Source: Pseudeuparius sepicola
Taxonomy: Eukaryota > Arthropoda > Insecta > Coleoptera > Anthribidae
Direction: 5' to 3'
Length of the DNA: 64,000 nucleotides
Assembly (NCBI GenBank): GCA_963920635.1
Contig: OY987298.1
Location: forward strand, 114,318,035-114,382,034
The notes below the pieces were generated by a model. It saw nothing but the letters and a program-made list of their open reading frames with translations. It was not told the DNA's origin and searched no databases. Made by a program: the position numbers and the translations under genes. Positions 1-9,367 of this stretch are shown here, piece after piece. Position 1 is the stretch's first letter, and each line of letters starts with the position of its first letter.

Positions 1-290
1 TGCAAATCTAACTAGTCTCACCTGGAGTCTTACTTTATCAGAGCTGGTAAAACTTTCCATATGGAAATGTTCTTCACAGACATAAATTTTTTTATCAGAA
101 TAGTTTAAATGCATGATATCACACCACAGCCTCCTCCTATCTGTATTAGTCGGAAAAGTGAAAAATCTTTTATTTCTGTAAGATATGTTTGTCACTGGCC
201 AATAGTAAATGTTTTTACAATGTAAAGCTGCACATCTGTACTTATATGCCCCTGGGGAAGACATATTGGGCCACACATTTACAGCATTTT
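1..290. other. Non-coding sequence, nothing recognised
   Basis: No exon, RNA gene or repeat boundary is recognised. It is probably NUP133 intron or flank. Confidence 0.4.
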
Positions 291-625
291 ATAAAATCTT
301 AGGTACATGACTAGGGGTGCAAATCTATTAGGTATCTACTTGCATCACTAGGTCGATATCACAGTAGGGTTGAGGTGAGCACAGGTAACAGTTCTCCTAT
401 CGGCATTCGCCCTATGGTATAATATTATATTGTTAATGATCCAAAAAAATACCTAAAAATATAAAATCTTAGGTACAAGACTAGGGGTGCAAATCTATTA
501 GGTATCTACTTGCATCACTAGGTCGATATCACAGTAGGGTTGAGTTGAGCACAGGTAACAGTTCTCCTATCGGCATTCACCCTATGGTACAATATTGTTA
601 ATGATCCAAAAAATACCTAAAAATG
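291..625 (+). repeat. Tandem duplication, 170-bp unit, two copies
   Basis: The block beginning ATAAAATCTTAGGTAC at 291 repeats from 461 with few differences, including TAGGTATCTACTTGCATCAC and TCCTATCGGCATTC. The second copy has a short deletion near its end. Divergence is low, so the duplication is fairly recent. Confidence 0.85.
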
Positions 626-1319
626 TACACAATAATGCACATAATGAATTGCTTAAAACTTGCAACAACCATTGCTTACAGGGGCTTTCGAGTTGATACC
701 TGAAAGGCTCGGTAAGATAGGAAAACAATAACTTCCTATAAAAAGGATTTGACTTGAATGCTTTGTTGAAGGTTTATTGCAGAGGTAGGTACTCACCGTT
801 AGGGTTACGTTATCTGTGCCGTTAGTATACAAATGATGCTAATATTATTTAGCAGTGACAGCTACATCTTGCTATGCATCTATTGCGATCTCTGGATTAA
901 GTGGAACCTCGAATCATTAACCTCGTCTTGAGTTAACCTGGTATTTGGGACATCGAGTTGCCCATCACATGTAAGCTAAAAAAAGTTATAAAGTATTAAG
1001 TATTAAACTATGCAAGTAATTCCTGGGCTTTCAGCAAGTGCAAGTACAAGAGCAGGCACAATCAATGTTATTAAGTTAGTATTTTACATTAATATACCTA
1101 CCTATTATCTGTTGCAAAATCCTTATTAATTTCAGTTTTCAGTCTCTCTCTGTGTGTTTTAATGCGGGTTTCACGTCGGGAACACCATTCTGTTTCACTC
1201 ACAGATCAAATATGGTTTCACCCTTGCACATCAAACACATGTTTTTAAAATACAGAATGCACAGATTAAAATTAGAATTATTTGGAGCCTACGACAAGTA
1301 GGTAAACAGAAATTAACTT

Positions 1320-1401
1320 CTATTTCTGTGCAAGGAAAAGTCAGATGACATCGTTGACATCTATTTCTGTGCAAGGAAAAGTCAGATGACATCGTTGACA
1401 T
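1320..1401 (+). repeat. Perfect 41-bp tandem duplication
   Basis: The 41-bp unit starting CTATTTCTGTGCAAGG and ending TCGTTGACAT occurs twice back to back with no differences. Confidence 0.9.
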
Positions 1402-1949
1402 TAACAAGAATGACAATATTTATCTGGGTTGCGCACTAACATGCTTCCCTAATTACAGGGCCTTTCGGAGCGTCTTTTATTTGGGTTTGTCTATGATACA
1501 AATATTACATCAAAACTCAAAATTCAGTGTCCATACAGGGCGATTTCCGTCTCACGTATTTTATAAGGCCCATAGAGCTTTGGCTCCTTCCTGGGGTTCT
1601 TTATTCATTGGTAATACTAGATATAATATTTTATTATTTTATTTTTGGGATAATTGCTATGGCATTACCTAGCTGTTAAGTTTTCTTGTCAGGTTCTTGC
1701 AAGAAGACCAATTTGAGCAATATGAGATTTAAATTATCATCTCTAAATTTCTCGTTTGATAATAGATAAGTTCTGTCCACAATAAACAATAGACAAAGTT
1801 TTCTTTGTTTATGCCAATCATTCCATGTTTCAGGCACGATTTTAACAGTGGACAATCAGAATCCTAAAAAATATGTGAGCTTAGCTTACTTTTGAGAAAT
1901 TTAATTCATGCTCAACTCATTTTGCAGGGAGTTAGATCCTATTTCTGCT

Positions 1950-2710
1950 TGGTCCCCAAGTAACCAGATTTCGAATCTTCTCATAACACTTAAAGATAAA
2001 GACCATATTACAATGAAAAGCAATTCAGTCTATAGGGCCATGTGCATGGTTTGTCGAAACCAAACCTCATATATTGGAGAAACATCACAATATTAAAAAA
2101 AAAAACGGACATACCAACACCAATATAATATTAACAAAATGAACCCCTTACATTGAGGTTTATGCCAACACACTATAGAAACATCACACTCTTTTGATTT
2201 TGATAAAGTTCAAATTTTGAATAGAGAAGAAAATAGTATAAAACGCTTGTGTCTAGTCTCTACGTTGCAGTTTTCTTTCAATTAATTCTAACCATAAAAA
2301 TACTACTCGACTGGTCTCCTTTTCCTCAAGACCCACAGATGTCACTATTTACACCAATTGATATTAGTCCTACCTTCGTTTATTACATAAAAATAGAATT
2401 GTGAACACAAAAAATAACTTCTAAATGATAAAAAAAAACAACACCGAAATAACCATACATTCGCAGAAAGTCGAAGAAATAAGAACAAAAATCCTGACAT
2501 GTAACGATTGTCATGTTTTATATTCGAAAATATTTTAAAATTGTATGTTTCAAAGGACAAAAATGTATTGTTATGTACCTGTCATTGAAACTGTATATTG
2601 CTGGTAAGTGCATTGTGCCCGATACATTATACTTTAAAAATTTAAATAATTATATAATACATATTTTAGCCTTAAAAATGCCTAAAATTGTAGGCGAAAC
2701 GTCGGCATAG
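1950..2710 (+). pseudogene. Penelope-like retroelement remnant with GIY-YIG endonuclease motif
   Basis: The frame at 1908-2096 codes SNQISNLLITLKDKD, then SVYRAMCMVC and SYIGETSQY. This is the layout of the C-terminal GIY-YIG nuclease of Penelope-like elements (xVYxxxCxxC then YIGxTxxxL). After a poly-A tract and a frame change, 2187 onwards reads HSFDFDKVQILNREEN and IKRLCL, matching the conserved tail of that nuclease. Downstream, 2680-2706 holds TGTAGGCGAAACGTCGG, the GGCGAAACGTC signature found at the ends of these elements and associated with hammerhead motifs. The reverse transcriptase portion is not recognised, so this is a dead 3' fragment. A 46-bp piece near 2560 recurs at 3357. Confidence 0.75.
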
Positions 2711-2719
2711 TAATATTGT

Positions 2720-3689
2720 TTAACAGTAAAACACTTTGCTCAAATCGGTCTTTTTGCAAGAACTTTACAAGAAAATTTGAATAACGATCATATATGCCTG
2801 TTAAGTGTTACGTTAAATTGATAATTTAATTTTTGATCTCAAGAGAGCCCAAAGTTTGTCATATCTAATATTTCAAAATTGATAAAATAGTTGTATTCTC
2901 ATAGTTGTTGCAAACAATTTTCATATTAAACCTTTTTCTGTACCTCTATAAATAAAAAAGCTACAGCGGTTTAAAAATTTTGAATTTGTTGGTTTTTGGC
3001 CAGAGTTTTCCTAGGTGGCCATGGACAGCGACCTTTCATCATGACAAAAGAAGGCCGCTCGGAAGAGCTATGGATCGCACCCGCCACCGATTTTTTCAGT
3101 CAAAAATATCCGAGATATTTTGAGTGAGGCATTTATTTGTCATCCTGTATATTCACAATTATCATTCCTTTCAAGGATATCTTTCAGAATGCTTGCGTTT
3201 AGGTTACCAAGTAAATAAATTGCTTGCAAGGAGAAAGATTTTCTCCATCATGAAGAGTGGCAGTTAAAGTACCTAAAAAGTAAAATAGTTCATTTTTCAT
3301 AGGTGTAGTAGGTACTTGTCAATGCTAACATCTCGAACCACATTTACAAATCGAAAAAATGTATTGTTATGTACCTGTCATTGAAACTGTATATTGCTGG
3401 CAGTTACAGAACCTAAAAAGTAAAATAGTTCATTTTTCATAGGTGTGGTAGGTACTTGCCAATGCTAACATCTCAAACCACATTTAAAAATCGGAATCAG
3501 TTATGTTAGAGGTGTTAAAAATATTATAAAAACCTCTTCTTAAACATTAAATTCTAGACAAAGTAATTTTACATTCACATAGCGTCATACACATGATTCA
3601 AGTCCAACTTTTAAAAATCGGGATATAGATTACGTTGTCTGTGACTTGAATTTATTGATGTTGATATAATAATGAATTTGTTTTTTTAG
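2720..3689. repeat. Repeat-rich intron of NUP133, 144-bp partial duplication
   Basis: About 95 bp around 3262-3355 (CCTAAAAAGTAAAATAGTTC, TAGGTACTTGTCAATGC) recurs around 3410-3495. Between the copies sits a 46-bp segment (TGTATTGTTATGTACCTGTC) also present at 2563. The text at 2995-3150 ends in ATATTTTGAGTGAG and CATCCTGTATA, the right end of a TA-flanked repeat whose other pieces occur near 26670 and 58610. Confidence 0.6.
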
Positions 3690-4740
3690 CATAATTTGAC
3701 ATACACATACGCTTTAAAATTCGTCAGCGAAAGCCAGCTAAGAAATGCATTGTTAGACCATTTTGTAGCTCTTACTGATTTAATATTGGATAGCAGAAAG
3801 TGCCACTTGGAAACTATCAAAAATTTGCCAAGAGAAAAAGTGTTATACAGACAGTATTGCTCTGACAGATTCAAACTTATTCAACCATTATGTGAGAGAA
3901 AAGACATGTTGAGTTTAACTTTTATATTTTATCTCATTTTTTGCAAATTTTTAGTGCACGAAAAGGAATGGGAGAAAGCAGCACAATTAGCCGAGAAGTA
4001 CTTAGATTTTGAAACTCTAATTTTAATTTGCGAACTCACAGACAATCAAAACCGTTTGGATGAGTACATGGAACGGTTCCAAAACAATGGCCTTTCTGAA
4101 TATGTGTACAATTGGTTCCTAAAAGAAAACAAACAAGGCAAACTAATAGATAGGTATCGCAAAGCCGGCAAAACTAAATCTTCGTCGTCCCTTTCGAACT
4201 TCTTATCAGATCATCCTTCTCTGAAATGGATGCAGCAAATTTTCGACAACAAATTTGATTCCGCCGCCAACACACTTAAACAACTTGCCACCGATGAATC
4301 TGAATCGATTACAAGACAGAAAACTATGTTGAGTTTGTCAAAATTAGCCAAATTAGCAGGATCTGATATACTAAATACCGACAAATTTGTCAGCGACATT
4401 AACAGCCGCATAGACTTGGTAACGTTCCAAGAAGACTTGCCCGACTATGTGCTGCAACAATATGGATACGATACGATGAAACCCAGGGTGATACCTCCGA
4501 AAGATATAATTTCGCTTTATATTTCTCCGGAATATATCGATGCAACAGAATTAGAACTTAAAAAGGCGTTGGACATTCTGCCATTTATAGATGACGATGA
4601 CGTGAGGGAGGAATTGAATTTGCAGATATGGCGGAGTGCCATATTGAGGGATTCTTGGAACTACAAGAATCTTGATTCACCTTTGGAAATTTTGCAAAAT
4701 ACATTGTTTTTTAGACTGGTTGATATCGCATTAGCTTTAG
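3690..4740 (+). CDS. Nup133: NUP133 homologue, 3'-proximal exons (3690-3891 and 3955-4740)
   Basis: This encodes the C-terminal alpha-helical part of nucleoporin Nup133, a scaffold subunit of the Nup107-160 (Y) complex of the nuclear pore, whose C-terminal helices bind Nup107. I recognise the family from motifs such as LAEKYLDFETLILICELTDN, RLDEYMERF, FLSDHPSLKWM, KTMLSLSKLAKLAG and PPKDIISLYISPEYIDATE. The first exon follows a T-rich acceptor ending in TAG at 3689 and opens in phase 0, so the gene continues to the left; the N-terminal propeller exons are not recognisable in 1-3689. The whole block reads open, but I place a 63-nt intron at 3892-3954 (GTGAGA donor, T-rich TTTTTAG acceptor). 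It is divisible by three and would otherwise insert a hydrophobic stretch foreign to the family. The donor at 4741 (GTAAGT) leaves one base, which joins the last exon at 8903. Family identity is seen in the sequence and known from the family; the small intron is inference. Confidence 0.93.
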
Positions 4741-6103
4741 GTAAGTATACACTTTTTTTATTTCACCCTTAAAAGTAAACCACACATCTCAAACACCATT
4801 CCAGCAGATTCTGGAATCCTATGTTTTAAATGTAAGGAGATATTTCCAAATTCATCTTAGACATACTCATAATATGGATAATTTTATAATAGTATAATAA
4901 AAGTAGGATTTCATTATCAAAAAATTACATAAAGTAAAAGGCCAATAAACGACGATATTGTCAAAAACAAAGGTCCTTTACTCTTGGCGACTAACAAAAT
5001 TTTTCTAAATTTTTCGAAATACTGAACACCCTGTATAAAAAAATCAAAAATATTTTAACAGTTTTGGGCGTTTTGGAACAAGCAGGAGTTTTTATAGAGT
5101 GGCTTTTTGTCGTAATTCCACGAATAAAAAACTTCCCTCTTCCGGACATCAGAGCGGGACACGCTGTATATTTTAAAAATTTTGCCTACAAAAATTACCA
5201 AAATAAAAAAAGTGAAAATGGTTAATATGCTAATGCATTAATGGATGATGGTGCACTTATGCATTTTTTAAATGTCAAAACAGAACTTTTTAGTGGTAAC
5301 AAAAATCAATTATTTACTTTGAATATAATTCAACAAAATTAGTGTCATTGTCAAGGTTAGTTTATAAGGAACGTGACTATGTAATAGTGCTGGCGGGACT
5401 ATGTAATAGTGTGTAATATTAATGACTTTTCTCTTAGTAGAGTTCCTAAAGTTAAGGAGTATCTGGAGTAAACTTAAATTGTGTCTACACACTAATTTTA
5501 TATTCTTGACCTGTCCTGTAATTTTTAGAAAGCAGTTTGGTGTGGTTTGCAATTTTAACTGCAGATTTGGAGTTTTTGAATACAGTTGATTCATGTTCTG
5601 ATAGGGAAGTTTTATTCTTGTTACTAACAATAAGGGTTTTCTGTTGAAGAAGAAGTCAATTGCAGATTTAATTGCTTATTGCATCAATCGTAATAGGGTT
5701 ACTTCTAATTGACTGCAGAGTGTTGAAGGACCTCACTCTCATATATCTGAGGTAGGGGGCACTGGTCTGGATTGTGGACAAGAGCTTGTTGGAGTTGGGA
5801 GTCCGGCGGTTGTGCATTCTTCTTCGTCTTTTTTAGTGCTAACACTTCAGGCACAGAATGTTTAAAATTACTAAATTGCCAATTCACGTGTAAATTCTAC
5901 CAACTTAAATTCAGCCCTTTGTCCCCTTGCCTCTCTCACCCCCCCCCCCCCTTCCCTTCCAAGTTCTCGAATGTTCTTACCTTCCTATAAACTAACCTTG
6001 GTGTCCCGCAATAAATTGAATGTCGACAAATCATGGAACACCACAAAGTTCATTTATTCAGGCTCCATAGAGTCAAATTTGTGCAATGTTGCCAAATGTC
6101 TCC
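4741..6103. other. NUP133 intron, left part
   Basis: There is no coding support. An element end GAACACCCTGTATA lies near 5023 and a related end at about 5160. A run of 13 C lies near 5939. Two minus-strand open frames (5310-5630, 5705-5887) resemble nothing I know. Confidence 0.4.
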
Positions 6104-6622
6104 TTTTACCCCAGTGGCGGCTCATGGTTTAATGCACAATGGGGGCTACGTTTTGAAAAGAACACACTCTTATGGTCAATTAAAATAAAACAGGTGGGTA
6201 CCTACTTTCGGGCTTTTTCATTTTTTTATTTTTAGTAGAAATTACATATTTTTGCATAACTAATATAAAAGGTGCATAAAACAATAATGGGCTCGTATAC
6301 TTCGGACTTTATCTATCGGTAGAAAATGAGAAAAAAATCGACCCGTGTCTTTCATTTTTTTCATATTTGCTTTAGATTTGCTGTAATTTTATAAATAATA
6401 CTTTCCCGCCAAAGGTTGTGACGTAGTTGCCCTTCCTTTTACAAGGGGAATTTCAAAAAGAAAATATCACTTTAGACATGAATTATTATTATTCAAACTT
6501 TACTATAAAAAGGTAACCAATTAGGGAAAGAATGAACACAACATAATTTACAGTTTATTGAGCAATAATTTACAATACAACTTAACTATTTAACTTAAAT
6601 ATATTTCATAAAATTAAAGGCC

Positions 6623-7350
6623 TCACACAATAACCATTATGTGATCTAAAAGGCATATTAATTGATGGTTTACCCTCGAATGTATATTGAGCATTGCAAA
6701 TTCTCGAATTCGTCTTATTATCCTCTCTACATGAATTGGAAGAGAAGCAATTGGTTTGCTTTTTATGTAGCGCTGAGGCACAACTTCCTTTTTCATTTCA
6801 AGATAATCTTGCTTCCCACAGTTTTGAAGAACATCCAATTCTTACCATCAGGCTCAAGCTAAAAAAAGACAAATGTATCTTACTATTCTTATACAAAAAT
6901 TATTGCAATAAAAGTTGCTCGATTAAAGAGTATGATAAATATGAAATAAAATTTTGAATTTATAATGAAAAGAATTGATTTAAGAGTACAATAATATAAA
7001 CTATAAATACTTAATATTATTATAAACTTTTAATCTCTATATGTAATAAAAATTATTAACGGGTTATTTTGAGGTTTATTACATTCAGGTAGATGTAGTC
7101 TTATAACCCCAAGACAGTAAGTAAGTATTAAAAAAAGAAGTAAAAGTGCTTCAAACTATCTATAACAGATAATATGTACTTACGTTGAAATGGTCTTCGC
7201 AACAATACAAAAACGTTTTCTTTATTGGAAGGCCAACTGTTTCCAACCACCGTTTTCGGCGAATTTCATCGGTGTCGATAAAAACAATTTTCCAGAGTTT
7301 CTGCTGGAGTTTTCACAAGAGGGAAAACAACCTCCATGACTATTATAACG
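6623..7350 (-). pseudogene. THAP zinc-finger gene remnant inside the hAT-like element
   Basis: Minus strand from about 7345: CFPSCENSSRNSGKL (the C-x3-C of a THAP finger), a frame change, then DTDEIRRKRWLETVGLP and YCCEDHFN (the C-x2-H half) ending at a GTAAGT donor at about 7185. The second exon starts after TTTTTTTAG near 6860 with LEPDGKNWMFFKTVG; after another one-base shift come KKEVVPQRYIKSKP and a stop at about 6623. Both finger halves and the conserved Trp and Pro are visible, but two frameshifts make it non-functional. Confidence 0.75.
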
Positions 7351-7477
7351 ACGCGCAAACTAGTAAACAACTAAAGATAAGTTGCTTATTTTCTGCTAAC
7401 GCATTGGGCAAAGGGCTGCTAATCTTCGCAGGTAGAAACGTTTTCAGACAACTATTGATAGTTTGATAGAGGTTGCA

Positions 7478-7483
7478 TTTATA
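7478..7483 (-). promoter_or_regulatory. Candidate TATA box of the THAP remnant
   Basis: TATAAA on the minus strand lies about 130 bp before the first THAP codons, the expected side for the element's own promoter. It is a motif match only. Confidence 0.35.
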
Positions 7484-8084
7484 AAGGTTAAGAGGGGGTT
7501 GCCGACAGCGAAAGTGACGTTAGATTTCGTATTTTTTTAAGTTGTATAGCATAAAATCTAATAACATTTTACTTTGCAAAAATTTAGTACAAACATCTCT
7601 ATCTTCATTTTAATCGTAAGATCTTAAAATCATATGCACTGGAATTATTATTTTTCCCAAGGTTTTCATAACCTATACAACAAAACACTGCTTGTATGTC
7701 CTGCATACTATTTTTCATTTTGTTTACTTATAATACGCGAGGCACCGAGAGAAGTTTTGTAAAGAATGTAGTGATGCGTGCTACGCACTTGACTGGCTGG
7801 GATTGGGGCTAGAGAACCGACAGCCCTCTCCTATGCTGCAAAAGCGTATAGCGAAAGCAGCCGACTCGACCCGATCGCGCCCCTTTCCTCGCGGAATCGC
7901 GGCTCAAATATTCGTAGCCGCCAAGCGATGATCTTACGTTATTATAAGGTATCCGTTTCGGGCGTCTAAATATAGAATATACCAGTCGCGGACCTAATTT
8001 TTTTATTTTTTTCCCCATTTTCTACTCGGGGGGGGGGGGCTCTAGTTCCACAACCCCTATGGACGAGCCGCCACTGTTTTACCC

Positions 8085-8902
8085 CCAGTCCCAAGTAACT
8101 CCCTTTGACAGTACTTTTAGTTTTTAAAGTTTTTTAAACTTATAATGAAATATTTTTTTGTATGTTTTTGACGATTTTAGGTAATTGTAGCTTCTGCAGC
8201 CTGTTTCTGTTGGAGTTAAATTTTTAGTTTAACTTTCTTTATTGCATATTTTCACCGACTCTACAGAAAAAAGCACAACAAATTGTAGGAATTTGCTAAA
8301 TTATACAGTAACTATGAACAGTCAAAATTAATAAATTTGAAATCTGTCATTGTTTCTATGATATTGATCCAAGGTTGACTATTTGTGCATTTCTATTGAT
8401 TATAAACTTGTATCGTAATGAAATCATAAACATGATGAACCTCATAGTACAAGTAGTAAAAATGTCTTAACAAATAAATCAAAGTATGGGAGTAAAAGGT
8501 GGCCTCTTCTCCTTTTCAAATTATGTCACTCAGCTTGTCTCATGATGGTGACGTGTTGCAGCCTGATTCAAAATCATGGCTGTGACACAAAAACGTATTG
8601 CAAAACACTGCTGCTGAAGTTCAACAATACTGGGTAAAATGTATATTCGTGGAATACTACAATAAAGCTACAAGCGGGAAATACCTAAAGAGGCTACTAA
8701 AGGTAGCTTTATCCGTGTGGTTTACTAATTATTATTAAAATACTAGCCCAGTTTTATCATAAAAAAAGTTGGTCCAGAATCGCAATAAATCCAAGATAGT
8801 CATAATTACCACTCTCCCACACAAGCATGTGGTTGCTTCTAGGGTACTCCTAAATTAATTTTTTTGTGATATAACAGTTGTTTTTTTATTAAAAAATTTT
8901 AG
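8085..8902. other. NUP133 intron, right part, nothing recognised
   Basis: AT-rich with no coding signal. It ends in the polypyrimidine tract of the terminal NUP133 exon. Confidence 0.5.
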
Positions 8903-9045
8903 GTGCAAGCCCACATAATTTGTTGCCACCTATGGAAATATTGACTGAAGACCCTTCACTGGAGCACCTTAACAATAACGATAACTTCCAATTTCTACTA
9001 AAAACTGGTTATGAACATGTTTTCCGAATTCACACATTAGAATAA
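8903..9045 (+). CDS. Nup133: NUP133 homologue, terminal exon
   Basis: This is the last exon. It follows a T-rich tract and AG at 8901-8902 and takes the single base left by the donor at 4741, restoring frame. It codes for about 47 residues including MEILTEDPSLEHL and ends LLKTGYEHVFRIHTLE before TAA at 9043-9045; a late conserved TGYE motif is typical of Nup133 C-termini. An AATAAA poly(A) signal lies at 9066-9071. The 4.2-kb intron in front of it carries a hAT-like element. The gene ends tail-to-tail with DDB1. Confidence 0.92.
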
Positions 9046-9065
9046 GAGACATTTATACATTTTTC

Positions 9066-9071
9066 AATAAA
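9066..9071 (+). terminator. NUP133 poly(A) signal AATAAA
   Basis: A canonical AATAAA lies 21 bp after the NUP133 stop codon. It is the only well-placed signal on this strand before the DDB1 3' end. Confidence 0.7.
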
Positions 9072-9184
9072 ACATTTTGTAAGAAAACATATTTTGGTTT
9101 TATTTATACAGGAAACAAAATACTATAACTCCACTTCAAACAAAGGGTCTTCACACTGACAGCATATAACTATAAACTTTGATT

Positions 9185-9300
9185 AAGCCTAGTTTATACA
9201 GTTACGAATCGTGAAAATGATTCTGGTTAATATGGACTGACAATATTCAAATTAACCAATCGGTTAATCACAATTCACGACTGTATGCACTTAGCTTTAA
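9185..9300. repeat. Small imperfect inverted repeat between the convergent genes
   Basis: The text around 9188-9222 (CTAGTTTATACAGTTACGAA) reappears inverted near 9270-9300 (TTCACGACTGTATGCACTTA) with several mismatches. It sits in the shared 3' intergenic space, so it would be transcribed with DDB1 if the distal signal is used. It may be a very short MITE. Confidence 0.4.
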
Positions 9301-9309
9301 GCTTCAGCT

Positions 9310-9315
9310 TTTATT
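9310..9315 (-). terminator. DDB1 poly(A) signal overlapping the stop codon
   Basis: On the minus strand the stop TAA is followed directly by TAAAA, creating AATAAA at 9315-9310. A second minus-strand AATAAA reads from about 9101, inside the NUP133 3' flank. Which is used cannot be told from sequence. Confidence 0.4.
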
Positions 9316-9367
9316 AATGTATCCTAGTTAAGTCTTCGACCATCTTAACCAAGTGTTCTACCGTCAC
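9314..9367 (-). CDS. DDB1: DDB1 terminal exon
   Basis: Eighteen codons including the stop follow acceptor [25 protein letters not shown] then TAA (9316-9314). The LTRIH ending is the family C-terminus. The upstream intron is 59 bp. Confidence 0.95.
   Translation of the reverse strand: MTVEHLVKMVEDLTRIH

Larger units (their letters stand above)
6112..8076 (-). mobile_element. hAT-like DNA transposon with broken THAP gene
   Basis: The left end CAGTGGCGGCTCATGG and the inverse of the right end CAGTGGCGGCTCGTCC share a 12-bp core, and both sides are bordered by the identical octamer TTTTACCC (6104-6111 and 8077-8084). A CAG-type short TIR plus an 8-bp target duplication is the hAT signature; P elements also make 8-bp duplications and carry THAP domains, so the superfamily is not certain. 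The only gene remnant is a minus-strand THAP domain; no transposase core is visible in the 1,965 bp. The element therefore looks like an internally deleted copy. It lies in the last NUP133 intron. A related end occurs at 24132. Confidence 0.85.

Noticed and set aside
5310..5887. Two minus-strand frames in the NUP133 intron
   Set aside because: Separated by stops, no recognisable domain, flanked by repeat ends.
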